From: Aliiroseovarius sp. M344
GTDB lineage: Bacteria > Pseudomonadota > Alphaproteobacteria > Rhodobacterales > Rhodobacteraceae
DNA length: 64,000 nucleotides
Assembly: GCF_025140835.1 (NCBI RefSeq)
Contig: NZ_CP081153.1
Coordinates: forward strand, 2,542,001-2,606,000
Direction: 5' to 3'
This document shows positions 10,338 through 19,411 of this stretch, piece after piece (the stretch's first letter is position 1; each line of letters opens with the position of its first letter). Both the position numbers and the translations under genes were made by a program. The notes below the pieces were generated by a model. It ran no database searches, was not told the DNA's origin, and saw only the letters and a list, made by a program, of their open reading frames with translations.

Positions 10338-10877
10338 CTAGCTTTCGACCAGCGCGCGCACCTGTTGAGACAACCAGCTCAGGTCCTGATCCTCGATACC
10401 AAGCTCGGTCAGATGCCCGGCGGTGTTGTACAGGTATTCGGTGTTTGGCCCTCGCCCACCGACAGCGCGCGCGATAATCTTTGCCTGTTCATCAAGCTCG
10501 ATCTGGCAATACTGCACGTGGTCCGGGTCAATGACATATGTCACCGCCTCAACTGAACGTCCGTCCTGCAGCGCGATGACCAACCGTTTTTCAAGATAGG
10601 CAGAGGACACAAGTTCGCGCTCGCGCAGCTCTGCCAGCGTCTTGTCATGGCTTTTGGGGCAGGCCCTAAACGCGAGCCCTTGGCAATGCGCACCGTCCAT
10701 TTCATCCAGCGCAAGCACCAGCCCCGGCGCCTCCTCGGTTCCGCGATGGTGGATCGAACGCATACAAAAGCTGCGGTGATAGCCGGGCAATGTGGCGACA
10801 ATAGCCTCGGTATGATCGAAGCCGGGGTTCCACATCAAAGAGCCGTATCCGAAAACCCAAAGATCTTGCGTGCTCAT
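10338..10877 (-). CDS. ChaC-like gamma-glutamylcyclotransferase
   Basis: 179-residue cytosolic protein of the ChaC family, which cleaves glutathione to 5-oxoproline and Cys-Gly. The hallmark substrate-binding loop FGYGSLMWNP is at residues 9-18, and the conserved acidic catalytic region RERELVSSAYLEKRL is near 85-100. The length is typical of bacterial ChaC. It is the gene upstream of the motor operon on the same strand, 78 bases away, and is divergent from the DUF2125 gene. A broader gamma-glutamylcyclotransferase activity is possible; the specific substrate is inferred from the family. Confidence 0.92.
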   Translation of the reverse strand: MSTQDLWVFGYGSLMWNPGFDHTEAIVATLPGYHRSFCMRSIHHRGTEEAPGLVLALDEMDGAHCQGLAFRACPKSHDKTLAELRERELVSSAYLEKRLVIALQDGRSVEAVTYVIDPDHVQYCQIELDEQAKIIARAVGGRGPNTEYLYNTAGHLTELGIEDQDLSWLSQQVRALVES

Positions 10878-10948
10878 TTCACTCGCTCTTCATCACGTGC
10901 CGCTTTAGATACGCCAATAAGCACGCAAAACGACAAGAGGAAAGAGTG

Positions 10949-11950
10949 ATGCGCAAATTGATCGTGATTGCCCTTGTGTTGGCGGGTCTGTGGGGTGGGT
11001 ACTGGTTCGTTGGTTCAAAAGCCACAGAACGCGCATTCAGCGCATGGATCACAGATCGCCAAGCCGACGGCTGGGTGGCCGAGGTGGAGGACCTGTCCAC
11101 ACGCGGATTTCCCAACCGGTTCGATACGATTTTCACCGGTCTTGAGCTTGCAGACCCAGACACCGGATTGTCATGGATCGCGCCAGAGTTCCAAATCCTC
11201 GCTTTGTCTTACAAGCCGTATCACGTGATTGCCGCGTGGCCTGGCACACAGGTTATTTCGACCCCTGAACAACGGATCGAGATATCCGGCAGTAACGTGA
11301 AAGGGTCGATCGTGGTGGCCCCGACACCGGCGCTGACGCTAGAGCGCACCTCGATCGTGCTTGAAGGTCTGGAAATGTCGTCTTCGGCTGGTTGGGTTTC
11401 CGCGCTCGAGCGCGGGCAATTGGCGACCCGTCAGCTGGAAGATGGGCAGAACCGCCATGAAATCCACTTCGAGGCGGCCAACCTGACGCCCGCATCTTCG
11501 TTCGTGCGGACTTTGGATGCCGATGATCTTTTGCCACCGGTATTTGAAGGGGTCACGCTGAAAGCAAATGTCGATTTCACTGCACCTTGGGACCGCGCTG
11601 CCATCGAAGACGCGCGCCCGCAAGTGTCGCGCATTGATCTGACCGAGCTGAAGGCCAAATGGGGCGAACTAGAGCTTTGGCTGGCAGGTGCCGTTGATGT
11701 CGACGACCGCGGAAGGCCAAATGGCAACGTGACTGTAAAAGCGCGTAACTGGCGTCAGATGATCGAGATTGCGCGCGCGTCCGGCGCATTGGCACCGGAG
11801 CTCGTTTCAACCGTCACTGGCGCATTGCAATTCGTGGCGGGTTTGTCCGGCGATGAAAAAACGCTCGATGTGCCGTTGCGCTTGTCTGGCGGTACGATGT
11901 TCTTGGGGCCGATCCCGATTGGGGCGGCCCCTGTCATTCGCATTCGCTAA
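10949..11950 (+). CDS. DUF2125 domain-containing protein
   Basis: 333-residue protein of a family found mainly in Alphaproteobacteria. It has an N-terminal signal anchor (LIVIALVLAGLWGGYWFV) followed by a predominantly beta-strand periplasmic body, with no catalytic motif visible. The body resembles AsmA-like lipid-contact proteins only in general style (RGFPNRFDTIFTGLELADP). The ATG at 10949 was preferred to the adjacent GTG at 10946; GAGGAAAG lies just upstream. It converges on the extensin-like gene with a 3-bp gap, and its function is unknown. Confidence 0.85.
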   Translation: MRKLIVIALVLAGLWGGYWFVGSKATERAFSAWITDRQADGWVAEVEDLSTRGFPNRFDTIFTGLELADPDTGLSWIAPEFQILALSYKPYHVIAAWPGTQVISTPEQRIEISGSNVKGSIVVAPTPALTLERTSIVLEGLEMSSSAGWVSALERGQLATRQLEDGQNRHEIHFEAANLTPASSFVRTLDADDLLPPVFEGVTLKANVDFTAPWDRAAIEDARPQVSRIDLTELKAKWGELELWLAGAVDVDDRGRPNGNVTVKARNWRQMIEIARASGALAPELVSTVTGALQFVAGLSGDEKTLDVPLRLSGGTMFLGPIPIGAAPVIRIR

Positions 11951-11953
11951 GCG

Positions 11954-12829
11954 TCAGCGACAATAAGACCCGCTGCGATATCGCGCGGTGTCCAAATGCA
12001 GATGGTCCTTGTGATGTCGGTCCGAGTTGGGGCCAAGAACCGTGCCAAACGGGCCACACGCAGCTTTGTGCATCTTTTTCAGCACATTACCCTTTACCGG
12101 ATCGCGCCAACCTTTCAGGACAGATATCTCGGCCCCGTTTTTCAACCGGACACCGGCAATATCGATCGCCCGGCCACGCCCGTGTTCGCTGATCTTTGCG
12201 CCGGGCTTGTTGTTGCGGGTGCGGCAGGCGTAATGCGCCACCACGCGCAGCGAAGATGGTCCGCCGCCCAAGCGACCGACCGCTGGGAAAACGCCTTCGC
12301 GGACCCATGTGTTCAGGGCCTTCGCCGTTGTGCAATCCATCACCGCCGGTTGGCTCAGCTTGACGCCGGATACCTCAGTGACGCGCACGGGATCGGACAC
12401 ACCGCAGCCCCGGATCTTTCCCGGGATGGCAGAAATATTTTGGCCTTTGATATCGTTCACACCGCAAACCCGCCCCCGGCGACCAGACGTCGAAGGTTTG
12501 GGCGCTGATGCCGCGACTTTACGGACAAACCCTTTTGGCCGATTTTTCGGGCGCAACGATTGACGGACCGCCAGTTTAGTCGGTTGAATCCCAGTAACAG
12601 ACGAAGCGGCGGCCAGCCTTTCGGTCGGGCGCGCCTGCGGTTGCACGGGGGTCCGCGCAGACGGTTTAGCGGCGGAGCTAAACGTGGTCACGATCACAGT
12701 GTCCGGACGGGGTTCCGGACGGGCGGACGTATCGGGGGCGGATGCAAAAGCAGTCACGCCAATCCCGCATCCCAGCATCAAACCTATCGCAACATTTAAA
12801 CAATCACGACGCCAAACCTTTGCCGCCAT
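11954..12829 (-). CDS. Extensin-like C-terminal domain protein
   Basis: 291-residue exported protein. An N-terminal signal-like hydrophobic stretch (NVAIGLMLGCGIGVTAFA) is followed by a proline/arginine-rich linker (about 30-105) and a C-terminal extensin-like domain with CGV, CRTRNN, SEHGRGRAIDIAG and HKDHLHLD. The His/Asp arrangement resembles the D-Ala-D-Ala carboxypeptidase/LAS metallopeptidase fold (SEHGRGRAID, DHLHLD), so a murein peptidase role is plausible but inferred. The ATG at 12829 has AAGGAG at good spacing; longer frames do not. It lies 37 bp downstream of tyrC on the same strand. Confidence 0.88.
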   Translation of the reverse strand: MAAKVWRRDCLNVAIGLMLGCGIGVTAFASAPDTSARPEPRPDTVIVTTFSSAAKPSARTPVQPQARPTERLAAASSVTGIQPTKLAVRQSLRPKNRPKGFVRKVAASAPKPSTSGRRGRVCGVNDIKGQNISAIPGKIRGCGVSDPVRVTEVSGVKLSQPAVMDCTTAKALNTWVREGVFPAVGRLGGGPSSLRVVAHYACRTRNNKPGAKISEHGRGRAIDIAGVRLKNGAEISVLKGWRDPVKGNVLKKMHKAACGPFGTVLGPNSDRHHKDHLHLDTARYRSGSYCR

Positions 12830-12866
12830 CTTTACTGCTCCTTCAAACATACTCTGGCAGAACGGA

Positions 12867-13784
12867 TCAATCGCGTTTGCCGGTTCGACCGAAATCGGGC
12901 GCGTCTGTATCTTGCCCGGCTTCGATAATACCACGACGGATCGCACGGGTTCGAGTGAAATAGTCAAAAAGGGCGTCTCCGTCCCCCGTCCGGATGGAAC
13001 GTTGCAGTGCAAAAAGCTCTTCCGTGAACCGGCCCAGGATCTCTAACGTGGCGTCTTTGTTGGCTAAAAACACATCGCGCCACATGGTGGGATCCGATGC
13101 CGCGATGCGCGTAAAGTCGCGGAAACCCGCCGCCGAGTACTTAATGACCTCGCTGTCGGTGACCCGAGACAGGTCGTCAGCGACGCCCACCATTGTGTAG
13201 GCGATCAGGTGTGGCGTGTGGCTGGTCACGGACAACACCAGATCATGGTGTTCCGCGTCCATCATTTCCACCAGTGCGCCCATGGCTTGCCACAGATCGC
13301 GCAGCCGTTCGGTGGCGGTCGTGTCTGCACCGTTCGGGATCAGGATGGTCCAGCGATTATCGAAAAGCGCAGCAAATCCTGAACGTGGCCCACTGTGTTC
13401 GGTGCCCGCCAACGGGTGGCCGGGCACGAAATGAACATGGTCGGGAAGATGCGGCGCGACGGCTTCGATCACGGCGGCTTTCACTGATCCGACATCGGTG
13501 ACGGTTGCACCATCTTGCAGGTGCGGTCCGATCTCGGCTGCCACAGCGCCCATTGCCCCCACGGGAACCGCCAGCACAACAAGATCCGCGCCCACAACCG
13601 CCTCGGCTGCAGTGTCTACCACGCGGTCGCAAAACCCGATCTCACGAGCAATGTCGCGTGTTTCTGATGAACGCGCTGTGCCGATAATTTCACCAGCAAG
13701 GCCAGCACGGCGCATGGCATGCGCCATTGATGAGGCAATCAGACCAAGGCCGATCAACGCAACGCGGTTGTATATCACACTCAT
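12867..13784 (-). CDS. tyrC: Prephenate/arogenate dehydrogenase
   Basis: 305-residue NAD(P)-dependent dehydrogenase of tyrosine biosynthesis, oxidatively decarboxylating prephenate or arogenate. The Rossmann motif [13 protein letters not shown] is at residues 12-24. The catalytic-region motifs [13 protein letters not shown] and [11 protein letters not shown] are present, and the length is typical of the monofunctional enzyme. The ATG overlaps the hisC stop by 4 bases (ATGA), forming a hisC-tyrC pair that is common in Alphaproteobacteria. Preference for prephenate or arogenate cannot be read from sequence. Some databases use the symbol tyrA for this gene. Confidence 0.93.
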   Translation of the reverse strand: MSVIYNRVALIGLGLIASSMAHAMRRAGLAGEIIGTARSSETRDIAREIGFCDRVVDTAAEAVVGADLVVLAVPVGAMGAVAAEIGPHLQDGATVTDVGSVKAAVIEAVAPHLPDHVHFVPGHPLAGTEHSGPRSGFAALFDNRWTILIPNGADTTATERLRDLWQAMGALVEMMDAEHHDLVLSVTSHTPHLIAYTMVGVADDLSRVTDSEVIKYSAAGFRDFTRIAASDPTMWRDVFLANKDATLEILGRFTEELFALQRSIRTGDGDALFDYFTRTRAIRRGIIEAGQDTDAPDFGRTGKRD

Positions 13785-14920
13785 GCCTGATCCTCACCGT
13801 CCAGCCGATCTTCGTCCAATAGCATTAACCTCGATCCCGGCGCGCCACCTTTGAACCGCCCAATCATATGCGCCACCCGGCGGCACGACGCTTCGTCACC
13901 TACGGTGATACGCAGGCAGTTCGGCAATCCGTATCCCGCAACCAGCCGCACTATGATCCCTTTCTCCTGCAAGAAATCGTTGCAAGCCGTTGCTTCATCC
14001 GCATTGGCAAAACGGGCAAGGATGAAGTTGGCGCAGGATGTGTCGGACGGCACCCCAAGTTCAGCCAAAGCTTCGGCCAGCCACGACCGCAGCCGTGTGT
14101 TTTCTGACAAGCAGCGCGCCACGTGGGCGCGGTCATGCAGGGCGGCTTCGGCCGCTGCCTGCTGGGCCATTGACAGATTGAAAGGGCCGCGCACGCGGTT
14201 CAACACATCAATCACCTCGGCCGCACCGTAGCCCCAACCGATCCGCAATCCGCCAAGCCCATACATCTTTGAAAAGGTCCGGGTCATGAATACATTGGCG
14301 TATTTCTCGACCAGTCCCGCGCCGCCATCGAACCCATCGACGTATTCTGCATAGGCGCCATCCAGAACCAACAGCACGTTATCCGGCAACTCGCGCGCCA
14401 ATCTGGCCAACTCGGCGTGGCTGACCATCGTCGCCGTTGGATTGCCTGGATTGGTGACGAAAACCAGACTGGTCCGTTCCGTGACGGCTTTCAGAATTTC
14501 GTCGACGTCGACCATCCGCTCGCGCTCTGGCACCATGACAGGGGTCGCACCCACCGCCAGCGCCGAGATCTTGTACATCGAAAAGCCGTGCTCGGTGTAA
14601 ATCACTTCGTTTTCAGGGCCAGAGTAGCACTGGCACAGAAAAGTAATAACCTCGTCCGATCCGACACCGCAGATGATGCGATCGGGGTCCAGCCCGTGAA
14701 GCTTCGCGATCGCTGCGCGCAGTGTGCTGTGATCCGTATTTGGGTATCGGTGCAACTCATGCGCCGCGCGCTGGAAGGCGTCGATGGCGTCGGGGCTGGG
14801 GCCAAACGGATTTTCGTTGGAGCTTAGCTTTATTACATTCGCCACACCGGCAATGCTCGAAGCACCGCCAACATAGGGCTTGATCTGCATGATCCCCGGC
14901 TGAGGTTTCAATTTGGTCAT
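13781..14920 (-). CDS. hisC: Histidinol-phosphate aminotransferase
   Basis: 379-residue PLP-dependent class I/II aminotransferase that makes L-histidinol phosphate; next to tyrC it may also transaminate aromatic keto acids. The PLP lysine lies in [17 protein letters not shown], and other family marks are [18 protein letters not shown] and the C-terminal LRITVG. The ATG at 14920 (MTKLKPQPG) has AGGGGG upstream; a longer frame to 15079 has no family sequence. It is the first gene of a hisC-tyrC operon. Confidence 0.94.
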   Translation of the reverse strand: MTKLKPQPGIMQIKPYVGGASSIAGVANVIKLSSNENPFGPSPDAIDAFQRAAHELHRYPNTDHSTLRAAIAKLHGLDPDRIICGVGSDEVITFLCQCYSGPENEVIYTEHGFSMYKISALAVGATPVMVPERERMVDVDEILKAVTERTSLVFVTNPGNPTATMVSHAELARLARELPDNVLLVLDGAYAEYVDGFDGGAGLVEKYANVFMTRTFSKMYGLGGLRIGWGYGAAEVIDVLNRVRGPFNLSMAQQAAAEAALHDRAHVARCLSENTRLRSWLAEALAELGVPSDTSCANFILARFANADEATACNDFLQEKGIIVRLVAGYGLPNCLRITVGDEASCRRVAHMIGRFKGGAPGSRLMLLDEDRLDGEDQA

Positions 14921-15043
14921 AAGTTTGCCCCCTAAGAAGTGATTTACAGAGGTGAAAGGCTCAGAGAAAGGCCGAATGCGCTCGACGGTGAATTGCTCAT
15001 GACGCTGAGGCTTCACTGCACACACACTCGTTAACCTCACGCA

Positions 15044-15075
15044 AAAAGAAACCCGCCCAAAAACCTGGGCGGGTT
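15044..15075 (-). terminator. Rho-independent terminator of rpsD
   Basis: On the leftward strand AACCCGCCC / GGGCGGGTT with a short loop is followed by TCTTTTTGC, about 30 bases after the rpsD stop. It separates rpsD from hisC. Confidence 0.92.
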
Positions 15076-15104
15076 CCAAAACTCTGCGATGTTATAAGCT
15101 TAGC

Positions 15105-15725
15105 TTAGTTTTTCGCGTAGAATTCGACGACCAGGTTCGGTTCCATCACGACCGGATACGGCACGTCCGAAAGGCCGGGCGTCCGGGTGAAGGTTGCGGT
15201 CAGTTTCGAATGGTCAACGTCCAGATAGTCAGGCACGTCACGCTCGGGCAGCTGAACAGCTTCCAGAATGGCCGCCATTTGCTTCGAACGGTCACGCACT
15301 TCGATCACGTCACCTTCCTGCACACGGTAGGAAGGAATGTTCACCTTCTTGCCGTTCACACGCACGTGGCCGTGGTTCACGAACTGGCGGGCAGCAAAAA
15401 CGGTTGCCACGAACTTGGCGCGGTAGACAACAGCGTCCAGGCGGCGCTCCAACAGACCGATCAGGTTTTCACCGGTGTCGCCTTTGACACGCTCGGCTTC
15501 ACCATAGATGCGGCGGAATTGTTTTTCGGTCAGGTCGCCGTAATAGCCTTTCAGCTTCTGCTTGGCGCGCAGCTGCAGACCGAAGTCCGACAGTTTGCCC
15601 TTGCGGCGCTGGCCGTGCTGGCCGGGGCCATATTCGCGGCGGTTTACCGGCGACTTGGGGCGGCCCCAGATGTTTTCGCCCATGCGGCGATCAATTTTGT
15701 ATTTGGCAGACGTGCGTTTGGTCAC
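15105..15725 (-). CDS. rpsD: 30S ribosomal protein S4
   Basis: 206-residue primary 16S rRNA-binding protein that nucleates assembly of the small subunit body. The N-terminal S4 region ([19 protein letters not shown]) and the S4 RNA-binding domain ([31 protein letters not shown]) are complete, ending in the typical VVEFYAKN. It stands alone rather than in the alpha operon, as is usual in Rhodobacterales. It has its own terminator, and a terminator for the Hint gene lies upstream, so it is probably monocistronic. Confidence 0.98.
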   Translation of the reverse strand: MTKRTSAKYKIDRRMGENIWGRPKSPVNRREYGPGQHGQRRKGKLSDFGLQLRAKQKLKGYYGDLTEKQFRRIYGEAERVKGDTGENLIGLLERRLDAVVYRAKFVATVFAARQFVNHGHVRVNGKKVNIPSYRVQEGDVIEVRDRSKQMAAILEAVQLPERDVPDYLDVDHSKLTATFTRTPGLSDVPYPVVMEPNLVVEFYAKN

Positions 15726-15815
15726 GGCTGGTCTCCTTCATAAAAGTATCGAAGGGCGTTGTCCTTTGGCCGAAGCCCGACAGGCATCCCTTCGCAGGGG
15801 CCACCAACACCAATG

Positions 15816-15839
15816 AAAACCGGCCCCTTGCGGGACCGG
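15816..15839 (-). terminator. Terminator downstream of the Hint gene
   Basis: On the leftward strand an 8-bp stem CCGGTCCC/GGGGCCGG (one U-G pair in RNA) with loop GCAA is followed by TTTTC. It lies between the Hint gene and rpsD. Confidence 0.8.
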
Positions 15840-15891
15840 ATTTGGGGCTTATAGCGCCGTGAGTGGTGGTGTCAACGCCCCGATAAGTGCG

Positions 15892-16953
15892 TTATGCGAT
15901 TTCTCCGCGCAAAATCGCGGCCTCGCCCCGGTTCAGACTGCGGCGGGCATAGCCGCCATAGGCCATGGGGTTGAAGTCCAGTTGCGGAAACATCTCGATC
16001 AAGCGGTTGCGTTGGTCGGGCTCCAACGAGTCCAAATTCGCATTTGCCGGATGAAAGCTTTCAGCGGGAACACCGTTTGCCCACACAACCTCGTGGTTTT
16101 CCAAAAGCACGTGGTAGTACGTGATCTCACGGATCGTGTAGTCGACAACAACCCGTCGTTCGTCCACCAGATCGCGCGCCGAGATCAGCACTTCGTCTTC
16201 GTTGAACAGCTCGCGCGCGCGTTTTCCGTTCAACAGAATCTGGTGCTGCCCCGACACAATCAGGTCCGCATCTGGCTGCCCAGAGCGGATCGCCCCGGCC
16301 CGCAGCCGGATCGGCCGCAGCTCTGGCATCGCAAACATCCGTGCGCCGGTGATGCGCTTGTTACCGATCCACAACACCTTCTGGGTGCCGTTGTCACGGG
16401 TTTGCAGCTCGTCACCTTCCCGCAGATCTTCAACAGGAACTTCGCCGCTATGCGTGCGCAGCCGGGTGCCGGGCGCAAAGCAAATCACCCCTGCCGGTTG
16501 CTCAACCAGTTCGTTCTTTGGGTTTGGCGACATACTGGCCCGCACCACCCAAAAATCCGTATTTGCCGGAGGGAGTTCGCCGACGAACATCAGAAGTGTC
16601 TGATCATCAGCGCCATCGATTAACGTCACGACATAGCTTGCATGCCCGTCCGTAATCTCGAAACCCATATTCAATTGATGACTGTCGACCGAATGCGACC
16701 CAAGGGGACGTGAGGGATCGATCGCTGCCCCGACGAGTTTGTGCACACTATGTGCGGCCCGCCTACGTTGGTCTTGCTCTCCGCTTGCGCTCTCTAAGTC
16801 GCGAAGTTCACGTGGCCCGTCGACGCGCAACGGTGTACCCGTCCAGCGCCAATTCGACCCTACGCCAAGTGACGTCACCGATGCCCCCGGCATTCCGTCT
16901 ACTTCTGTCTGCGACCATGAGATGACAAACGTGCCATTAAAGCCCGTTTCCAT
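15892..16953 (-). CDS. Hint-domain protein (Hint_2 type)
   Basis: 353-residue protein. An N-terminal domain (about 1-155) of unknown fold is followed by a Hint (hedgehog/intein) domain beginning at a Cys in VICFAPGTRLRT and continuing with VPVEDLREGDELQTRDNG, VSGQHQILL and an ELFNEDEVLISARDLVD segment. It ends with HEVVWANGVPAESFHP. The nucleophile Cys and the block B-type His are both present, so self-cleavage is possible. Such proteins are abundant in roseobacters and their role is unknown. The ATG at 16953 was preferred to the longer frame (17070) because the extension is unconserved and AGG lies at a plausible distance. It is divergent from lldD. Confidence 0.85.
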   Translation of the reverse strand: METGFNGTFVISWSQTEVDGMPGASVTSLGVGSNWRWTGTPLRVDGPRELRDLESASGEQDQRRRAAHSVHKLVGAAIDPSRPLGSHSVDSHQLNMGFEITDGHASYVVTLIDGADDQTLLMFVGELPPANTDFWVVRASMSPNPKNELVEQPAGVICFAPGTRLRTHSGEVPVEDLREGDELQTRDNGTQKVLWIGNKRITGARMFAMPELRPIRLRAGAIRSGQPDADLIVSGQHQILLNGKRARELFNEDEVLISARDLVDERRVVVDYTIREITYYHVLLENHEVVWANGVPAESFHPANANLDSLEPDQRNRLIEMFPQLDFNPMAYGGYARRSLNRGEAAILRGEIA

Positions 16954-17121
16954 GCCCGATAACCTGCCATTTTTTGTTTTTATTACGCGAAGGCTAGCAT
17001 GGGTGATTCGCTTTGTTAAGAAATTTGTCTGCGCAGTCATCTCCGGCGGTCTGGCGCGATCAAATCGCAACAGTCACAACAGTTCCCGAAAATCTACGGT
17101 GCGACGCTCATTTCAACAGGA

Positions 17122-17150
17122 TTGCAATGCCCGATCGCAACTGGTAATAA
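17122..17150 (+). promoter_or_regulatory. Sigma-70-type promoter of the lactate dehydrogenase gene
   Basis: TTGCAA (17122-17127), a 17-base spacer and TAATAA (17145-17150) lie 30 bases ahead of the start codon at 17181. Both boxes are close to consensus and the spacing is ideal. Confidence 0.55.
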
Positions 17151-17160
17151 AATCTTACCA
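17142..17160. promoter_or_regulatory. Palindromic operator candidate over the -10 box
   Basis: TGGTAA, 7 bases, TTACCA. The inverted repeat overlaps the predicted -10 box, where a repressor would block transcription. GntR/FadR-family lactate regulators bind sites with a TGGT...ACCA pattern, but no regulator gene is adjacent. Confidence 0.4.
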
Positions 17161-17180
17161 ATTTTTGCGGAGCGTCCGTT

Positions 17181-18347
17181 ATGCCGATCATCACTGAAAT
17201 AGAAGACCTTCGTCGTATCTATGCCCGACGGGTGCCAAAGATGTTCTATGATTATGCCGAAAGCGGCAGCTGGACCGAACAAACCTTTCGCGAGAACAGC
17301 TCGGATTTCGACAAACTTTATTTCCGCCAACGCGTTGCCGTAGACATGGACAACCGCTCTACCCGGTCAACGATGATCGGGCAGGAGGTTGCGATGCCGG
17401 TGGCACTCGCTCCGGTCGGATTCACTGGCATGCAATGCGCGGATGGAGAGATAAAGGCGGCGCGCGCCGCCGAGAAATTCGGCGTTCCATTCACCCTGTC
17501 GACCATGTCCATCTGCTCGATCGAAGATGTGGCAGAGCACACAAACGCGCCCTTCTGGTTTCAGGTCTACACTTTGAAGGACGTTGATTTTATGCAGCGG
17601 CTGTTCGATCGCGCCCGCGCTGCCAAATGTTCGGCGATCGTTATCACCGTGGACCTGCAGGTGCTGGGTCAACGCCACAAAGATCTGAAAAACGGCCTGT
17701 CCGCCCCGCCCAAGCTGACACCCGCATCCATCGCCAACATGATGACCAAGGTGCAATGGGGTCTGGGCATGCTGGGAACCAAGCGGCGGTTTTTTGGCAA
17801 CATCGTCGGGCACGCACAAGGGGTCGAGGATACATCGTCGCTCAGTGAATGGACGGCGCAGGCCTTTGATCCTTCGCTCGACTGGGATCGCATCCGGCAG
17901 TTCAAAAAGATGTGGGGCGGACCCTTGATCATTAAAGGGATCATGGAGCCGGAAGACGCGATTGAGGCGCTGAATGTCGGCGCGGATGCGATCATTGTGT
18001 CCAATCACGGCGGGCGGCAACTTGACGGGACGCTTAGCTCCATCCGTGCTTTGCCCGCGATCCTGGACGCTGTTGGTGACAAGATCGAGGTGCATCTGGA
18101 CAGCGGCATCCGCTCGGGTCAGGACGCGCTAAAGGCTATCGCGATGGGCGCGAAAGGCACATATATCGGCCGCGCCTTCACCTATGGCCTAGGGGCAATG
18201 GGCGAAGAGGGTGTGACCAAAGCACTTGAGGTGATCCACAAGGAAATGGATATCTCGATGGCCTTTTGCGGGCACCGGGACATCAACACGGTCGATAGAT
18301 CAATTCTGCATGTTCCCAAAGGTTTTTCTGGCGACTGGGAAAGCTGA
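17181..18347 (+). CDS. lldD: FMN-dependent L-lactate dehydrogenase / alpha-hydroxy-acid oxidase
   Basis: 388-residue enzyme of the FMN-dependent alpha-hydroxy-acid dehydrogenase family, oxidising L-lactate to pyruvate, probably membrane-associated and feeding electrons to quinone. A TIM barrel covers the whole length: LAPVGFTGMQ (FMN contacts), WFQVYTLKD, TVDLQVLGQR, the catalytic SNHGGRQLDG and the FMN-phosphate loop DSGIRSGQDALKA with GAKGTYIGRAF. A GCGGAG precedes the ATG. Substrate specificity within the family (lactate, glycolate, mandelate) cannot be fixed from sequence. The gene converges on fliP with a 15-bp gap and has its own promoter with an operator-like palindrome. Confidence 0.88.
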   Translation: MPIITEIEDLRRIYARRVPKMFYDYAESGSWTEQTFRENSSDFDKLYFRQRVAVDMDNRSTRSTMIGQEVAMPVALAPVGFTGMQCADGEIKAARAAEKFGVPFTLSTMSICSIEDVAEHTNAPFWFQVYTLKDVDFMQRLFDRARAAKCSAIVITVDLQVLGQRHKDLKNGLSAPPKLTPASIANMMTKVQWGLGMLGTKRRFFGNIVGHAQGVEDTSSLSEWTAQAFDPSLDWDRIRQFKKMWGGPLIIKGIMEPEDAIEALNVGADAIIVSNHGGRQLDGTLSSIRALPAILDAVGDKIEVHLDSGIRSGQDALKAIAMGAKGTYIGRAFTYGLGAMGEEGVTKALEVIHKEMDISMAFCGHRDINTVDRSILHVPKGFSGDWES

Positions 18348-18362
18348 CGGCGTTGCAAATGG

Positions 18363-19124
18363 TCAGAAATAGCTTCTGACCAGCGCGCCCGAGATCAGCG
18401 TCCATCCGTCTGCCACAACGAAGAAGGCCAGTTTGAACGGCAAAGATACAATTGCCGGCGGCACCATCATCATGCCCATCGACATCAGGATCGCCGCGAC
18501 GACGAGATCGATCACCAAAAACGGCAAAAACACCAGAAACCCGATCTGAAACGCCCGTTCGACTTCAGACAACAGGAATGATGGCACCAGAAGTGAAAGC
18601 GGGGCGTCGTTCCCAATCACCGTGCCCGCAGTCTGTTCACGCAAAGCTGCCAGATGTTCAAACGTCTCTGGATCGATCCGCGCGGCCATGAATACACGGA
18701 AAGGATCGATCGCCGCCATGAAGGCAGGCTCAACCTCGAGCACCCCGTCTGAGAACGGCTGACCACCTTTTGTCCAAGCTTCCAGAAAAACCGGCTCCAT
18801 AATGAAATAGGTCAGGAAAAGCGCAAGGCTGATGATCAGCATGTTCGGGGGCGACTGCTGCAATCCGATGGCTTGCCTAAGGATCGACAGCACCGTCACG
18901 ATGAACGGGAAACAGGTCACCATCACCGCGAGGCCGGGAACAAGGCTTAAGACGGTAACCAGCACAAACACCTGAATGGTCCGCGTGGCCAGCGACCCGC
19001 CCTCCCCAACAGAAAGGGTAATGTCTTGCGCGACTGCCGCACCTGAGGTGGCGACACAAGCCGCCACCGTCAGGGCCAATAGACCAATCCAACCAAGCCA
19101 ATTCGCGCGAGACAAGTGCCTCAT
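18363..19124 (-). CDS. fliP: Flagellar type III export protein FliP
   Basis: 253-residue inner-membrane component of the FliPQR export gate of the flagellum. There is a cleavable-looking N-terminal signal (WLGWIGLLALTVAACVATSGAAVAQ) and four transmembrane segments. Family signatures are RQAIGLQQSPPNMLIISLALFLT, FLVFLPFLVIDLVVAAILMSMGMMM and PFKLAFFVVADGW. The ATG overlaps the fliN stop by 4 bases. It is the last gene of the leftward fliF-fliH-fliN-fliP operon. The partner fliR lies in the rightward operon; fliQ is not in this window. Confidence 0.97.
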   Translation of the reverse strand: MRHLSRANWLGWIGLLALTVAACVATSGAAVAQDITLSVGEGGSLATRTIQVFVLVTVLSLVPGLAVMVTCFPFIVTVLSILRQAIGLQQSPPNMLIISLALFLTYFIMEPVFLEAWTKGGQPFSDGVLEVEPAFMAAIDPFRVFMAARIDPETFEHLAALREQTAGTVIGNDAPLSLLVPSFLLSEVERAFQIGFLVFLPFLVIDLVVAAILMSMGMMMVPPAIVSLPFKLAFFVVADGWTLISGALVRSYF

Positions 19125-19411
19125 AGGCCGGACTTCAGGTCTGCAATTTCGGTTAGACGAACGGCCAGGCGTCCCTGAGAGTCACCTTCCAACTCTTCCA
19201 ACTGGCCGCGCCCGATCAACTTGTCACCGACGTAAAGCTCGACCGGATCTTCGATCCGCTTGTCCAACGGCAAGACCGTATCTTGAGACAATTGCAGCAG
19301 TTCTTTCACCGTTGGGCGCGCCCGCCCGACCGAAATCGTGATCTCGATTGGAACCTGAACAAATGGGCTGGAATTGGCCTGGGTTTCAGGTGGGTTCTGG
19401 GGGTCAGCCAT
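19121..19411 (-). CDS. fliN: Flagellar motor switch protein FliN
   Basis: 96-residue C-ring protein with the SpoA domain (VQVPIEITISVGRARPTVKE through IGRGQLEELEG), which controls rotation direction with FliM and docks the export ATPase complex. It is short, lacking the long N-terminal extension of enterobacterial FliN. The start ATG at 19411 overlaps the end of fliH by 8 bases, and AAGG lies just inside fliH. fliM is not next to it; it must be encoded elsewhere. Confidence 0.94.
   Translation of the reverse strand: MADPQNPPETQANSSPFVQVPIEITISVGRARPTVKELLQLSQDTVLPLDKRIEDPVELYVGDKLIGRGQLEELEGDSQGRLAVRLTEIADLKSGL

Noticed and set aside
15859-16623. 254-codon frame antisense to the Hint gene
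   Set aside because: Shadow of the Hint gene; the real protein shows clear Hint motifs.
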